The notes: generated by a model not told the origin, from the sequence alone. A stretch of 64,000 bases of DNA from Leptospira limi (GCF_026151395.1 NZ_JAMQPV010000001.1:2296501-2360500); one strand, 5' to 3'. Shown: positions 38,132-47,463, numbered from the stretch's first letter. Numbers and translations: made by a program.

Positions 38132-39147
38132 AAGAAAAGTTTCTTAAAATTTTACCTTACAGTGGTTATGTTCTATTTGTTTCCTTAGGACTTTTAGTAT
38201 TTTTTGTCGCTGCCTTCCTTGTTGTTGTAGTTCGTACCAAAGAAGAACAAAAGGTCATGATGCCTTATGTGATAGGGAAAAACTACATCGAAGTACATAA
38301 CGAACTCCAACGTTTGCAACTCAAAGTGAGATTGGAATCAGAACGGATCCCTGAAAAAACAGATGGGATCATTTTAAGCCAATCCATTGATGCGGGAAAA
38401 GAAGTGGAGGCTGGGTCCAAATTGTACCTTACTGTCAACATTGGGTTTGACCGAGTGACAATCCCTGATGTCAAAGGACAAGACCTCAAACGTGCCAAGG
38501 CTATATTGGAAAAAGTATTATCTGGTGAAGTTTACGTTCCCTTACAAATTGGTGGGATCACTTATGTTCCTGCCGTGGGAGATGAACCAGCTGATACTAT
38601 CATCGACCAAATCCCTGCACCAGGAAAAGAAACCCATTCCGGCGAAAAAATTTACCTCCTTGTGACGGAAGCGAATCCAGATAAAAAAACCAACCAAACT
38701 TTAAAAGATGGTTCCGATGAATCCAAGTTAGTTGGCATTCCTGTGCCTTTTGCCGTGGATTATTTACAAAGGAAAAAAATTCCCTACCGCATCAAAGAGG
38801 CCACAAAACCTGAGTTTCGTGAAGGGCATGGACTTGTTTCTTCCTTAGATTTAAAACCAACAGGTGCCGAAATTGGAGCATTTTATCTAAAACCTTCTAC
38901 CTCGCTAGTACAAGATTACGAATTTTTAGAATACGAAATTGATGATGATGATATTTATTCCGCTAAGGTAAGTTACACGAAACCTGGTGAAGACGTAGAA
39001 ATCGAAAAAGAAATTCTAACAAGCCAAAGCCTAAAAGAAGATGAAATTGTACGTTTGGTTGTCCATCGTTTCGCCAATACCAAAGTCACTCTTTTGGGAA
39101 AAGAAACGGGTGTTGCCAAAGTTTGGAAATTAAAAGGAAAATACTAA
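38128..39147 (+). CDS. PASTA-domain membrane protein without kinase
   Basis: 339 residues from a GTG. One membrane helix (about 10-37) is followed by about three PASTA repeats: [32 protein letters not shown] and [20 protein letters not shown] repeats usually occur in Ser/Thr kinases or penicillin-binding proteins and sense cell-wall fragments. No kinase or transpeptidase part is present or nearby, so this could be a stand-alone receptor or scaffold. The C-terminal 90 residues are unrecognised. Confidence 0.83.
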   Translation: MKEKFLKILPYSGYVLFVSLGLLVFFVAAFLVVVVRTKEEQKVMMPYVIGKNYIEVHNELQRLQLKVRLESERIPEKTDGIILSQSIDAGKEVEAGSKLYLTVNIGFDRVTIPDVKGQDLKRAKAILEKVLSGEVYVPLQIGGITYVPAVGDEPADTIIDQIPAPGKETHSGEKIYLLVTEANPDKKTNQTLKDGSDESKLVGIPVPFAVDYLQRKKIPYRIKEATKPEFREGHGLVSSLDLKPTGAEIGAFYLKPSTSLVQDYEFLEYEIDDDDIYSAKVSYTKPGEDVEIEKEILTSQSLKEDEIVRLVVHRFANTKVTLLGKETGVAKVWKLKGKY

Positions 39148-39148
39148 G

Positions 39149-39811
39149 ATGAAAATATCTGCATCCATTCTTGCTGCAAAACTCACTGGTCTGTCGCAGG
39201 AACTTCCTACATACCAACAGGAGAATATTGATCTTATCCATATTGATGTGATGGATGGGAATTTTGTACCACAAATTTCCTTTGGGGAAGCTTTCACAAA
39301 AGAAGTCAAATCACACACAGACATCCCACTGGACGTTCACCTCATGGTGAGTAACCCAGAACTCCATGTTCCAAAATACTTTGAACTCAAACCTTATTGT
39401 ATTACATTCCATATTGAAACGACAAATTTCTCGGTAAGACTTGCGGAAGAGATCCGAAAAGCAGGGATCAAGGTAGGTGTTTCTTTAAACCCACAAACCC
39501 CTCCTGAATCCATCTCACAAATTTTGCCCTATCTAGACCTTGTGTTACTCATGACAGTGGACCCTGGTTTTTATGGGCAATCTTTCGTGAAATCGGGTTT
39601 TGAAAAAATCGCCGCTGTTCGCAAACTCACAAAACCATACAATATCGAATTGGAAGTGGATGGGGGAGTGAACGAATCCAATATGGAAGAACTCGCAAAA
39701 CTGGGTGTGGACATCACTGTCGTGGGCTCTGGGCTCTACAAAACGGGTGATCCTAACGCTCAAGGTAAAAAATTAAAGGAACTTGCTGCAAGTGCCAGAA
39801 CTCGCTCTTGA
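39149..39811 (+). CDS. rpe: Ribulose-phosphate 3-epimerase
   Basis: 220-residue TIM barrel. [17 protein letters not shown] opens it; [38 protein letters not shown] and ELEVDGGVN hold the metal and phosphate ligands. It interconverts ribulose- and xylulose-5-phosphate in the pentose phosphate pathway. It starts one base after the PASTA gene. Confidence 0.96.
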   Translation: MKISASILAAKLTGLSQELPTYQQENIDLIHIDVMDGNFVPQISFGEAFTKEVKSHTDIPLDVHLMVSNPELHVPKYFELKPYCITFHIETTNFSVRLAEEIRKAGIKVGVSLNPQTPPESISQILPYLDLVLLMTVDPGFYGQSFVKSGFEKIAAVRKLTKPYNIELEVDGGVNESNMEELAKLGVDITVVGSGLYKTGDPNAQGKKLKELAASARTRS

Positions 39812-39858
39812 CAGAACGTCCCTATTTAAAAAACTCGCTAGAAAAGGGGTATTTTTCC

Positions 39859-40116
39859 TTGGTTAAATTAAGATTACAAAGAACGGGAACAAAAGCAGAC
39901 CCGCACTATCGCATTGTTGCAGCAGACATTCGCGCTCCACGAGATGGAAAATTCATCGAAGCGATCGGACACTTTCACCCAACTGCTTCTGCTGTTAAAA
40001 AGGCTACTTTCAACGAAGAAAAAACTCTTTCTTGGTTAAAAAAAGGCGCACAACCAACTGAGACTGTACTCGCTCTTTTGAAAAAAGACGACGTTTGGTC
40101 AAAATTCAAAGGTTAG
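39859..40116 (+). CDS. rpsP: 30S ribosomal protein S16
   Basis: 85 residues from the TTG at 39859, giving [19 protein letters not shown], the usual S16 opening, with AAGGGG upstream. A longer frame reaches back to 39808 but would overlap rpe and add 17 non-family residues. A TTGACA -35-like element lies at 39808-39813 in the end of rpe, though no clear -10 was found. It heads the rpsP-khpA-rimM-trmD-rplS operon. Confidence 0.95.
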   Translation: MVKLRLQRTGTKADPHYRIVAADIRAPRDGKFIEAIGHFHPTASAVKKATFNEEKTLSWLKKGAQPTETVLALLKKDDVWSKFKG

Positions 40117-40123
40117 TCTGTAC

Positions 40124-40354
40124 ATGGATTCCTTAGTTCGTTATATCGTTACATCTCTCGTTGACCAACCAGACCAGGTAGCGGTCAACCAAGTACCCGG
40201 AGAGGAAGAAACTGTGATCGAACTTCGGGTGGCTCCAAAAGACCTCGGGAAGGTGATCGGAAAAAACGGAAGGATTGCAAAATCTCTTCGTACGGTGTTA
40301 CAAGCCGCGGGAACCAAACAAGGCAAAAACTATACTTTAGAAATTGTCGACTAA
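40124..40354 (+). CDS. khpA: KH-domain RNA-binding protein KhpA
   Basis: 76 residues, essentially one type II KH domain. The RNA-binding loop reads [15 protein letters not shown], with GKNG as the GxxG motif. KhpA usually pairs with KhpB and influences cell length and small RNAs in other bacteria. It sits in its usual place between rpsP and rimM. Confidence 0.93.
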   Translation: MDSLVRYIVTSLVDQPDQVAVNQVPGEEETVIELRVAPKDLGKVIGKNGRIAKSLRTVLQAAGTKQGKNYTLEIVD

Positions 40355-40880
40355 ACCAAGTTTAGTGAAAGTGGGGGTCTTTGGATCCTCACATGGAATC
40401 AAAGGGTCCATCAAAGTTTTCACAGAAGGGGAAACACTGAGTTCCCTGAAAGCTCCTACCACCTGCACTGTCCAAGATCCACTTGGCAAAACCACAACGA
40501 TTGAAATTGAATCGATCAAACCAAATGGAAATCATTATCTCGTAAAGATCAAAGGCTATGACACACCCGAGACAGTTGTGAAGTATCGTGGATTTTCCTT
40601 GCTTTGGAAAAAGGAAGACCTTCCGAAACCAAACGATGGGGAAATTTATACAGAGGACTTAATTGGTCTAGAAACCATTTCCAAAGAAACCAAAACACCA
40701 CTTGGTTACAAAGTCACTGACGTCATTGATAACCCAGCTCATCCAATTTTAGAATGTAAACCCATCTCAGGCGAAGGGGAAACCATTCTAGTTCCCTTTC
40801 TCAATCGATTTGTGGGTGATTGGAATTTAGAAACAAAAACACTTGAGATGATCGAATGGGAGCAGTGGATTGCGCTTTAA
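40344..40880 (+). CDS. rimM: Ribosome maturation factor RimM
   Basis: 178 residues with the N-terminal RimM barrel ([19 protein letters not shown]) and the C-terminal PRC-barrel ([24 protein letters not shown]). It helps mature the 30S head by binding S19. The start is TTG at 40344, overlapping khpA by 11 bases; a GTG a few codons on is also possible. trmD overlaps its end. Confidence 0.93.
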   Translation: MSTKPSLVKVGVFGSSHGIKGSIKVFTEGETLSSLKAPTTCTVQDPLGKTTTIEIESIKPNGNHYLVKIKGYDTPETVVKYRGFSLLWKKEDLPKPNDGEIYTEDLIGLETISKETKTPLGYKVTDVIDNPAHPILECKPISGEGETILVPFLNRFVGDWNLETKTLEMIEWEQWIAL

Positions 40881-41523
40881 TTTCATCACCCTTTTCCCTG
40901 AAAAGATCACATCTTATTTTGATACAGGAATCCCTGGTAAAGCAGTCAAACAAGGGGTTGTGGAAATCAATACCGTTCACTTGCGAGACTTTGCCGACAA
41001 CAAACACCAGAAGGTAGATGATACTATTTACGGTGGTGGGCCAGGCATGTTATTACAGGTGGGGCCCATTTACCGTGCCCTCGAATCTTTGGGTGAGAAA
41101 AAAGGGAAGGTCATTTTGCTAAGCCCATCAGGGGAACTTTTTAACCAAACCCTGGCTCGTGAAATATTTGATTCTTCTGATACCTTTACCTTGATTTCGG
41201 GGTATTATGAAGGTGTCGACCATCGTGTCACGGAGCATTTAATTGACAGGGAAGTGGCCATTGGAAACTATGTTATTTCATCGGGGGATTTAGCTGCTCT
41301 CGTTGTGGCAGATTGCCTGTCTCGGTTTGTACCGGGGTTTTTGGGGAAGGAAGAAAGCCTTCTCGAAGAATCACACAACGAAACGGAAGAATTAGAATAC
41401 CCCCAGTATACAAAACCCTATGATTTTATGGGTTGGACTGTTCCTGACGTGCTCCTCGGTGGACATCATGAAGAGATCCGGAAATGGCGGCAAAAAAACC
41501 GCAAAACAAGAAATCATTCTTAG
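40870..41523 (+). CDS. trmD: tRNA (guanine-N1)-methyltransferase
   Basis: 217 residues from a TTG inside the end of rimM. Family motifs are [37 protein letters not shown] and [12 protein letters not shown], which form the knotted SAM site. It makes m1G37 in tRNAs reading CNN codons, preventing frameshifts. The protein is a little shorter than the usual 240-255, mainly at the C-terminus. Confidence 0.96.
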   Translation: MRFNFITLFPEKITSYFDTGIPGKAVKQGVVEINTVHLRDFADNKHQKVDDTIYGGGPGMLLQVGPIYRALESLGEKKGKVILLSPSGELFNQTLAREIFDSSDTFTLISGYYEGVDHRVTEHLIDREVAIGNYVISSGDLAALVVADCLSRFVPGFLGKEESLLEESHNETEELEYPQYTKPYDFMGWTVPDVLLGGHHEEIRKWRQKNRKTRNHS

Positions 41524-41531
41524 AGGAAGCC

Positions 41532-41963
41532 ATGAATCAGATTCTAGAAACAGCACTCGCAGGCGAAGCAAAGAACGAACTTAATTTCGAAATTGGTGAT
41601 ACTGTAAAAGTTCACTACAAAATCGTTGAATCTGGAAAAGAACGTGTTCAGGTTTACGAAGGTGTTGTGATCTCCATTGCGAACAAATCGCAAAGCAAAA
41701 CTTTCACTGTAAGACGTGTTTCTTACGATATCGGAGTGGAACGAATTTTCCCACTCCATAGCCCAAGAATTGCAAAAATTGAACTCGTTCGGAAAGGATC
41801 TGTTCGTCGTGCAAAACTCTTTTATCTCCGTGATAAAAAAGGAAAAGCAGGACGTATCAAAGAAAGAAAAGGCGGACAAGCAATTGTTGCCAAAGACAAA
41901 AAGAGACAGGACGAAGCTTCTAAGGCAGCGAAAGCAGCCACAGCGGAAGCACCTAGCGCATAA
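41532..41963 (+). CDS. rplS: 50S ribosomal protein L19
   Basis: 143 residues from the ATG at 41532, just after AGAGGAAG. An in-frame codon at 41484 is too early: it lies in trmD. Motifs [19 protein letters not shown] and [14 protein letters not shown] are typical. The C-terminus carries an extra Lys/Ala-rich tail of about 25 residues. A strong terminator follows at 41977. Confidence 0.95.
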   Translation: MNQILETALAGEAKNELNFEIGDTVKVHYKIVESGKERVQVYEGVVISIANKSQSKTFTVRRVSYDIGVERIFPLHSPRIAKIELVRKGSVRRAKLFYLRDKKGKAGRIKERKGGQAIVAKDKKRQDEASKAAKAATAEAPSA

Positions 41964-41976
41964 TTTCTTTCGATCT

Positions 41977-42001
41977 AACGGCCATCAAACGGCCGTTTTT
42001 T
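41977..42001 (+). terminator. Rho-independent terminator of the rpsP-rplS operon
   Basis: AACGGCC (41977-41983) pairs with GGCCGTT (41991-41997) around a seven-base loop, and the T-run extends to 42001. It starts 13 bases after the rplS stop and lies within the open frame leading into rnhB. Confidence 0.85.
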
Positions 42002-42013
42002 CCTGAATTCCAA

Positions 42014-42721
42014 ATCCCTGATTGTAGCAGCTTTTCCTTTGATGAAGCGGGACGTGGCACACTTGCTGGACCTGTTTCCATTGGTTGTGTTTCCTTTGAT
42101 TCACTTTCCTTGCAAAGAATCCAATCCGGCGAAATTTTAAAAGGCCTAAGAGATTCCAAAAAAATACCCGAACCCAAACGCCTCGAACTGCGGAAGGAAA
42201 TTTTAAAACATGTCCAGTTTTGGCATGTATCCTTTGTTAGCGCAAAATACATCGACAAGTTCAATATCAACCAAGCCATCTTTTACGGGATAAACCGTGC
42301 ATTGCCAAAAGGTTCGACCGCGATGGGACGAACCAAACAAATTGGGAATCTAATTCCTAATTCACAAAAGGAAGGTTTCGATTCAGTTTCGACTGACGAA
42401 AAGAAACCATTCCTTTTTTTGGATGGAAACTACAAACTCAAAATCTCGAACCCCATCGCAGGGTATTTATCAATTCCTAAGGGAGATGATTTGGTTCCAT
42501 CGATTTCTGCGGCATCAATCCTTGCGAAAACCTTCCGAGATGAGTACATGGAACAGATGGATCGGAAATACCCTGGGTATGGCTTTGCCAAACACAAAGG
42601 GTATGGTACGGAAGAACACAGGGACGCACTTCGGAAACTTGGAATTTCTCCCATCCATCGGTTGAGTTTTTGTGATTTTCTCCGAAGGGAAGGGAGTGAG
42701 CCCTCTCTTTTCCCCACTTGA
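42014..42721 (+). CDS. rnhB: Ribonuclease HII, start codon unresolved
   Basis: RNase HII removes ribonucleotides from DNA. The catalytic motif FDEAGRGTLAGPV begins at 42038, and the later SAASILAKTFRDEYM, YPGYGFAKHKGYGT and RLSF motifs are intact. No ATG, GTG or TTG lies in frame between the upstream stop (41954) and this motif; the first canonical start, TTG at 42110, would lose the catalytic Asp. I show the ATC at 42014 as a nominal start; ATT at 41963, overlapping the rplS stop, is the main alternative. The gene itself is clear. Confidence 0.8.
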   Translation: MPDCSSFSFDEAGRGTLAGPVSIGCVSFDSLSLQRIQSGEILKGLRDSKKIPEPKRLELRKEILKHVQFWHVSFVSAKYIDKFNINQAIFYGINRALPKGSTAMGRTKQIGNLIPNSQKEGFDSVSTDEKKPFLFLDGNYKLKISNPIAGYLSIPKGDDLVPSISAASILAKTFRDEYMEQMDRKYPGYGFAKHKGYGTEEHRDALRKLGISPIHRLSFCDFLRREGSEPSLFPT

Positions 42722-43370
42722 TGTTTCTAGAAATGCCCTTACCCAACTCCTACGTTCGGTAGGAAAACAGGTCTCACAAGAATTAGAGACAAACCGAAGT
42801 TTGGCCAAAAAACCAAACAACCAAATCCAAAATCAGACAAGGAATCATGCCCTTGGGAAGATTCTTGGAAATGAAAAACCCTTACCAAAAGAGAAACTTA
42901 CTGTTTCCCATCATTATACAAATGGCAAGGCCAAGGAATTATCTCGTTGGGAATCTTTTACGAAATATAGTGGAAATGACTCTCGGACCAGTGAACCCAC
43001 TTCCTTAAAAGGCATTTGGAATTTTTTCCTCGGAGAATCGAAGGGAACAGATTTTCTATCCGTTCATAAACGTGAAAAAAAAGAGAACCTAGAGATGGTC
43101 GTGGAACCAAATGAAAAAGGATGCACACTCTATGTGTTTTGGAAGGCAGAGGGGTTTGGTCCATTGGGGATTCTTTTTTACTATGAACAAGAAAACCAAA
43201 ATCCCGTGAACATCGAGTTTGTGAGTCATGGAATGGAAAAGGATGAAACTCAGTCGGTTTCACGAGACCTCAAACAGACGTTACAGGATTTAATACGGGA
43301 CTTCCCTCAAATTGGAAGTATCAATTTTGAGGAATGGAACCAATCTTCCTATAACGGGGATTATAGATGA
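42696..43370 (+). CDS. FliK-C-terminal-like protein (YlqG-type)
   Basis: 224 residues from the GTG at 42696, preceded by GAAGGGA; it overlaps rnhB by 26 bases. The N-terminal 100 residues are polar and low in hydrophobics. The C-terminal 90 (YVFWKAEGFGPLGILFYYE...) resemble the FliK C-terminal fold, in which LxxLG precedes alternating strands and a helix. In Bacillus the rplS-rnhB region likewise carries a FliK-like gene (ylqG) followed by an FlhB-tail gene (ylqH). The family call rests partly on this order. Confidence 0.5.
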   Translation: MSPLFSPLDVSRNALTQLLRSVGKQVSQELETNRSLAKKPNNQIQNQTRNHALGKILGNEKPLPKEKLTVSHHYTNGKAKELSRWESFTKYSGNDSRTSEPTSLKGIWNFFLGESKGTDFLSVHKREKKENLEMVVEPNEKGCTLYVFWKAEGFGPLGILFYYEQENQNPVNIEFVSHGMEKDETQSVSRDLKQTLQDLIRDFPQIGSINFEEWNQSSYNGDYR

Positions 43371-43627
43371 AAAAGAGAATGGTAGCACTTGCCTACAACC
43401 CCAAAGAACAGATGGCACCAAAAGTTGTCGCAAAAGCAGAAGGGAATTTGGCAAATCACTTAGTTCGGATTGCAGAAGAGGCAGGTGTCTTCATTGTGAG
43501 GGATGAAGTGATGGTGAGTACACTCGAACATCTCCCCAATGGGAAAGAAATTCCAAGAGAATTGTATGAAGTGGTAGCAGCGGTCTTTCGAATCCTGGTT
43601 TTAGAAAGAGAAAAGAAAAACAATTGA
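43367..43627 (+). CDS. FlhB C-terminal-domain-like protein (FlhX/YlqH type)
   Basis: 86 residues equivalent to the cytoplasmic tail of FlhB/EscU export-gate proteins without the membrane part. ALAYNPKEQMAPKVVAKAEG matches the region around the FlhB cleavage site, but NPTH is NPKE, so no autocleavage is expected. LVRIAEEAGVFIVRD and IPRELYEVVAAVFRIL follow the family pattern. The ATG overlaps the upstream stop as ATGA. It may substitute for or tune the FlhB tail. Confidence 0.85.
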   Translation: MKKRMVALAYNPKEQMAPKVVAKAEGNLANHLVRIAEEAGVFIVRDEVMVSTLEHLPNGKEIPRELYEVVAAVFRILVLEREKKNN

Positions 43628-43661
43628 TGTTTCTACGCTTCCTACTAAGATTTACGCAATT

Positions 43662-44849
43662 ATGCGGAAAATCTCCATACGTGACTTAGAAGCTGGTTCT
43701 AAGTTTACCAAGTCTCTTTACCTGGATAAGGACACTGTATTTGTTGGAGCTGACCAACCCATCACACAACAAGACTTAGACCGCCTCGTGCAATTTGGAA
43801 TCACGTTTATCCTGACTGATGGAGAAAAAGTCACCACGGATCAAAATGACAAATCCTCTGCTACCAGTGGGCCTGGTTATTTTGATACCAACCTTCCGTT
43901 TTACCAAGATGATGAAAACTCCACTCGGTATAAATACCTTTTGGAAAAGGCCAATTCATCCAAAGTTGAATTTAATGCAGTATTCAAAGATTGTTTTGAC
44001 TTAGTTCAAAAAACATATAAATCAGCATCTGAGGGTCGTTATACGGAAATCAGAGAGTTCAGAGAAATCGCGGAACGAATTGCTGATCATACAAAAACTA
44101 ACGCACAGATTCCCATTTTACTTTTGTCCCATTCCCACTCAGGGTATTACCTTTACACTCATATTTGTTATGCGACATTTTTTTCTGTGATGTTAGGAAA
44201 CTTCTTAGAGTTCTCAAGACCCAAACTCATTGATTTGGCCCTTGCTTCTCTTTTTGCTGACATCGGAATGGTCACTGTCCCTGAAGAAGTTTCTGAAAAA
44301 AAAGGCAATCTTACGGAACTGGATTTAAAGACCATCAAACGCCACCCGGTGACTGGTTATCAAATCCTTACCCAAAGGTTAAAATTAAAAAACTCACTTG
44401 CGATTGTTGCTCTGCAACACCATGAAGCAGTCGATGGATCAGGATACCCACAACGAATCCTTGCCAACCAAATTGAAGAACTTACAAAAGTATTTATGAT
44501 TGCCGATCAGTTTTCGGCTATGATCCACCCAAGGCCCTACAGAGCTGCCATCCTTCCGTACGAAGCGATGAAAATCATGATCAGTGAAAACGTGAACCGT
44601 TTTGATTTAAAAATGGTAAGGCTCTTTTTAAATAAACTTTCTATGTTCCCAGTGGGGTCCGGAGTTGTACTTTCTGACCTCAGAATGGGTATGGTGATTG
44701 AATCCAATAAAGACAAACCACTAAGGCCTGTTATCCGTGTTACAAAAGATGCAGATGGGAAACGATTAAAACATCTGGAATTTGTAGATTTAATGAAAGA
44801 TTTAAATTTGTACATCCAACAAGCCATTCCATTCTCCCAAATTTATTAG
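43662..44849 (+). CDS. Degenerate HD-GYP domain protein
   Basis: 395 residues. A short N-terminal domain of the type often found before HD-GYP units (residues 1-60) is followed by a linker and an HD-GYP domain. HHEAVDGSGYP (253-263), RHP (His228), the His167 helix and RPYR (291-294) are kept, but the HD pair itself is Ala199-Asp200 (FADIGMV), and the Lys after the usual HDIGK is lost. Metal binding may be impaired, so it may act as a cyclic-di-GMP sensor rather than a phosphodiesterase. Confidence 0.85.
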   Translation: MRKISIRDLEAGSKFTKSLYLDKDTVFVGADQPITQQDLDRLVQFGITFILTDGEKVTTDQNDKSSATSGPGYFDTNLPFYQDDENSTRYKYLLEKANSSKVEFNAVFKDCFDLVQKTYKSASEGRYTEIREFREIAERIADHTKTNAQIPILLLSHSHSGYYLYTHICYATFFSVMLGNFLEFSRPKLIDLALASLFADIGMVTVPEEVSEKKGNLTELDLKTIKRHPVTGYQILTQRLKLKNSLAIVALQHHEAVDGSGYPQRILANQIEELTKVFMIADQFSAMIHPRPYRAAILPYEAMKIMISENVNRFDLKMVRLFLNKLSMFPVGSGVVLSDLRMGMVIESNKDKPLRPVIRVTKDADGKRLKHLEFVDLMKDLNLYIQQAIPFSQIY

Positions 44850-44872
44850 AGATTGGAGATACGGTTTTTTCT

Positions 44873-45217
44873 TTGCAAAAAGTTTCCATTGGCAAACAGG
44901 GAGAAGTGTTTGCAGCGGCTTATTTACAGTCTATTGGCCATACAATTTTATTCCAAAATTACCGAAAACGGATTGGTGAAATTGACATAATTAGTCTAAA
45001 GAACGAAATCCTTCACTGTTCGGAAGTCAAAACTTGGAATGAAAAAAATGGCTTTCATCCTAAAGAATGCCTCCATGTGACAAAACGTGATCGAATGCGG
45101 AAGGTATATTTCCATTTATTACAGGAAATTCCTGCCTTTTGCCACCTAACACCTAGCTTTAATTTGCTCCATATCACCGAAAAAAAGGAAGTGCGTTTTT
45201 ATTCGTCAATCTTCTAA
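44873..45217 (+). CDS. YraN/UPF0102-family endonuclease-like protein
   Basis: 114 residues from a TTG. The fold is that of Holliday-junction-resolvase-like nucleases: GKQGEVFAAAYLQSIGHTIL, then GEIDIISLKNEILHCSEVKT carries the D...E-x-K catalytic pattern. The function in cells is still unknown. The next small gene is 102 bases on. Confidence 0.85.
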   Translation: MQKVSIGKQGEVFAAAYLQSIGHTILFQNYRKRIGEIDIISLKNEILHCSEVKTWNEKNGFHPKECLHVTKRDRMRKVYFHLLQEIPAFCHLTPSFNLLHITEKKEVRFYSSIF

Positions 45218-45277
45218 ATACTTCATCAAGGGAATTTTGTACCGAACCGATTGGTTTTGTATCCCACAAGGGAAACG

Positions 45278-45293
45278 CTCTCAAGGATGAGAG
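45278..45293 (+). terminator. Short hairpin between yraN-like gene and the next ORF
   Basis: CTCTCA (45278-45283) and TGAGAG (45288-45293) form a perfect six-pair stem with an AGGA loop. Only TTTGATT follows, so as a terminator it would be weak; it may instead be a leader structure for the gene starting at 45320. Confidence 0.3.
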
Positions 45294-45319
45294 TTTGATT
45301 GTTACAAGGAAGTAACCAC

Positions 45320-45520
45320 ATGAGTCAATTTAGTGTATTTGGGAATTTAGCAGAATCCGATGAATTTGGACCAGATCCAGTACTCCTTCGCAAAAGGGGA
45401 ATGGCATCTACCATCCAAAAAAAATTTGATACCTATAAGAAAAAAATCGATGATCCTGCCTATATGGATTATGCAATCAATAAGATTGCTATGGAAATAT
45501 CACATTTTATTTCCAAATAA
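45320..45520 (+). CDS. Small hypothetical protein, 66 residues
   Basis: The ATG at 45320 follows AAGGAAG at good spacing; a longer in-frame start at 45299 lacks one. The protein is soluble, charged and helical, with no Cys or membrane segment (LLRKRGMASTIQKKF, AINKIAMEISHFI). I do not recognise it. Its stop abuts the stop of convergent comM with no gap. Confidence 0.6.
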   Translation: MSQFSVFGNLAESDEFGPDPVLLRKRGMASTIQKKFDTYKKKIDDPAYMDYAINKIAMEISHFISK

Positions 45521-47023
45521 TCAACCTAGGCTATAAATCCACTGGTATCCCAAAGTATAATCCAAAGCCTCTTGAATATGTACTTCCTTTGTTCTAGGGG
45601 AGAGGTTCCAATCTGCAATCGTCCTTGCGAGAGAAACAATTTGTTTTTTCTTTCGTAAGGATAAATGTTTTGTATCTTTACCCAATTCCAATAATTTCAA
45701 TATAGAGAGAGGTTCTTCGGAAGGAATTGTTTTTTCCCTTCGAAAAATAAGTCTTTCTTTTACGATTTGTTTTAATCGAATTTCTTCCAATCGTATATTA
45801 CGTTCATCTGATGTTTCAAAGAGTGTTTGGAATATGGTGATACGATCGATAAATGCTCCACTAATTTTTTGAAGGTACAAACGAATTTTTTGTAAGGAAC
45901 AATGGCAGTGGTTTTGGCTTTGGTAATTTCCACAAGGACATGGATTCGAAGAGAGTAGGAGAGTGAAATCTGTTTTGATTTTTGTCACTTCATTCATCCT
46001 AGTAATTTCTAAATATGAATCTTCCAATGGCATCCGTAAACTTTCTAAGATTCGATCCTTAAATTCGAGTGCTTCATCTAGAAACAAAATCCCTCCTTCT
46101 GCTTTTGTAATTTCGCCAGGATGGTAAGGAAGGCCACCACCAATCAAACCCACTTCAGTGGCAGAATGATGGGGCGAACGAAAGGGAGGTTTGTTAGTGG
46201 GGATCTCAAAGTCACCTTTTGTTGTCCAACTTCCTGTGTTCTTGGAAAGAGATGGTAAACGTGGAGGCAGAAGAGGTTCGAGTAACCTGTGTAACATGGT
46301 TTTGCCAATACCAGGACTTCCGAGTAAAACGCTATGGTGGTTACCTAGTATGCCATATAACAATCCCTGGAACACTTTCATCTGATAAGGATTTAAGTGA
46401 ACTTCCTCCCAAAGTAGAGTTTCATTTGTTTCCAAAGATTGGTTTCGTTTTTCGGGTGTTTGTTGCCCTATTGATCTTAATTCCTGTAAATGGGAAAGGA
46501 AATAATACTCACCTTCAGGTAAAGGAAATAGTCGTAAGTTCGTCGGAACACAGAGGATTTTATTCTCTTCTTTTTCCCTTTGCCAAAGAAAAGGTAGGAG
46601 TTCTTTCCCACCCACAAGGCTACCATCGAGGCCCAAGTTTCCCAAATAGAGGATATCTGGATTTGCAATCGGGATTTGCCCTGTTGCTTGTAAGATTCCA
46701 ACCGCCACTGCCAAATCTAGGGAGATCTTCTTCTTTTGGATGTGAGTGGGTTTCACATTGATGATGATAGTTTCGATAGGAAATTCAAAGGAAGAGGCTT
46801 CTATAGCCAAACGGATGCGGTCTCTGGCCTCCTTTGTCTCTTGTGTGACATTGCCCAAGATTTGAAAATGGGGGAAACCCCTCCTAATCCCAACTTCTAC
46901 TTGGATCTCTCTTGTTCCATTCCATTCGTATAACAAACTTCCAACTTCTGCTCGTTTGGGGCCCACATGAAAATGAGGTAGAATGAATCGCTTTTGGTCC
47001 AAAAAATAAAAAAGACTTTTCAT
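45521..47023 (-). CDS. comM: ComM/YifB-family AAA+ ATPase
   Basis: 500 residues, the Mg-chelatase-like family. An N-terminal Lon-protease-like domain (about 1-170, with GLDGSLVGGKELLPF) precedes the AAA+ module with Walker A GSPGIGKTM, RSPHHSATEVGLIGGG and Walker B ILFLDEALEF; a C-terminal lid follows. ComM drives branch migration during natural transformation in other bacteria. Family members lie on the chromosome singly, as here. Confidence 0.92.
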   Translation of the reverse strand: MKSLFYFLDQKRFILPHFHVGPKRAEVGSLLYEWNGTREIQVEVGIRRGFPHFQILGNVTQETKEARDRIRLAIEASSFEFPIETIIINVKPTHIQKKKISLDLAVAVGILQATGQIPIANPDILYLGNLGLDGSLVGGKELLPFLWQREKEENKILCVPTNLRLFPLPEGEYYFLSHLQELRSIGQQTPEKRNQSLETNETLLWEEVHLNPYQMKVFQGLLYGILGNHHSVLLGSPGIGKTMLHRLLEPLLPPRLPSLSKNTGSWTTKGDFEIPTNKPPFRSPHHSATEVGLIGGGLPYHPGEITKAEGGILFLDEALEFKDRILESLRMPLEDSYLEITRMNEVTKIKTDFTLLLSSNPCPCGNYQSQNHCHCSLQKIRLYLQKISGAFIDRITIFQTLFETSDERNIRLEEIRLKQIVKERLIFRREKTIPSEEPLSILKLLELGKDTKHLSLRKKKQIVSLARTIADWNLSPRTKEVHIQEALDYTLGYQWIYSLG

Positions 47024-47061
47024 AAATAAGGCATCATGGTGACTTTTCCTGAGAGTTTGCT

Positions 47062-47454
47062 TTGGTTTGTAGTATCATTCGTGTATTTCCCCTCGTTCTT
47101 GTCCTTGTGTTCAGCCAGTGTTCACAACGACTAATCAAAAAAGAAAAGTTAAGGGAGATCAATGAATTCTATGATGGAAAAACATACGCACTGCGTGATG
47201 AGATCAAATTTTCCCAAACAGAAGTTTGGAAAAAAGGAACCCTCGTTAAGATCTACATCGAATCAACTCCCTCTCTTTTAAAACTGAAGGTCTACCCAAT
47301 CCAAGAGTCACGTGAGTCTTCGGTGGGAAAACTAGCAGATTATATCATCAATGATGATGTAAAAAAAAGAGAGTATGACTTGGCGGACGTGGAAGAGTGG
47401 GTGAACCAAAAATTCACACTCGTAGAACAAAACGCCAAAAAAACAAAGAAATAA
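47062..47454 (+). CDS. Putative lipoprotein upstream of the type II secretion operon
   Basis: 130 residues from a TTG, with a signal ending VFSQC-SQ, a good lipobox. The mature part is short, charged and without transmembrane segments. It begins 38 bases from the divergent comM gene and ends 9 bases before the LysM-peptidase gene that leads into the gsp genes. Small lipoproteins in this spot can act as secretin pilotins; that role is inferred from position only. Confidence 0.65.
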   Translation: MVCSIIRVFPLVLVLVFSQCSQRLIKKEKLREINEFYDGKTYALRDEIKFSQTEVWKKGTLVKIYIESTPSLLKLKVYPIQESRESSVGKLADYIINDDVKKREYDLADVEEWVNQKFTLVEQNAKKTKK

Positions 47455-47463
47455 AGGTTTGGG

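Noticed and set aside
39808..39858. Upstream extension of rpsP to 39808
   Set aside because: It overlaps rpe and adds residues that S16 proteins lack; the TTG at 39859 gives the normal start.
42055..42075. TGGCAC as a sigma-54 promoter element
   Set aside because: No GC at the -12 position with proper spacing, and it lies inside the rnhB DEAGRG coding region.
42110..42721. TTG at 42110 as the rnhB start
   Set aside because: It would remove the catalytic Asp and the whole DEAGRG motif, leaving a dead enzyme while the rest is well conserved.
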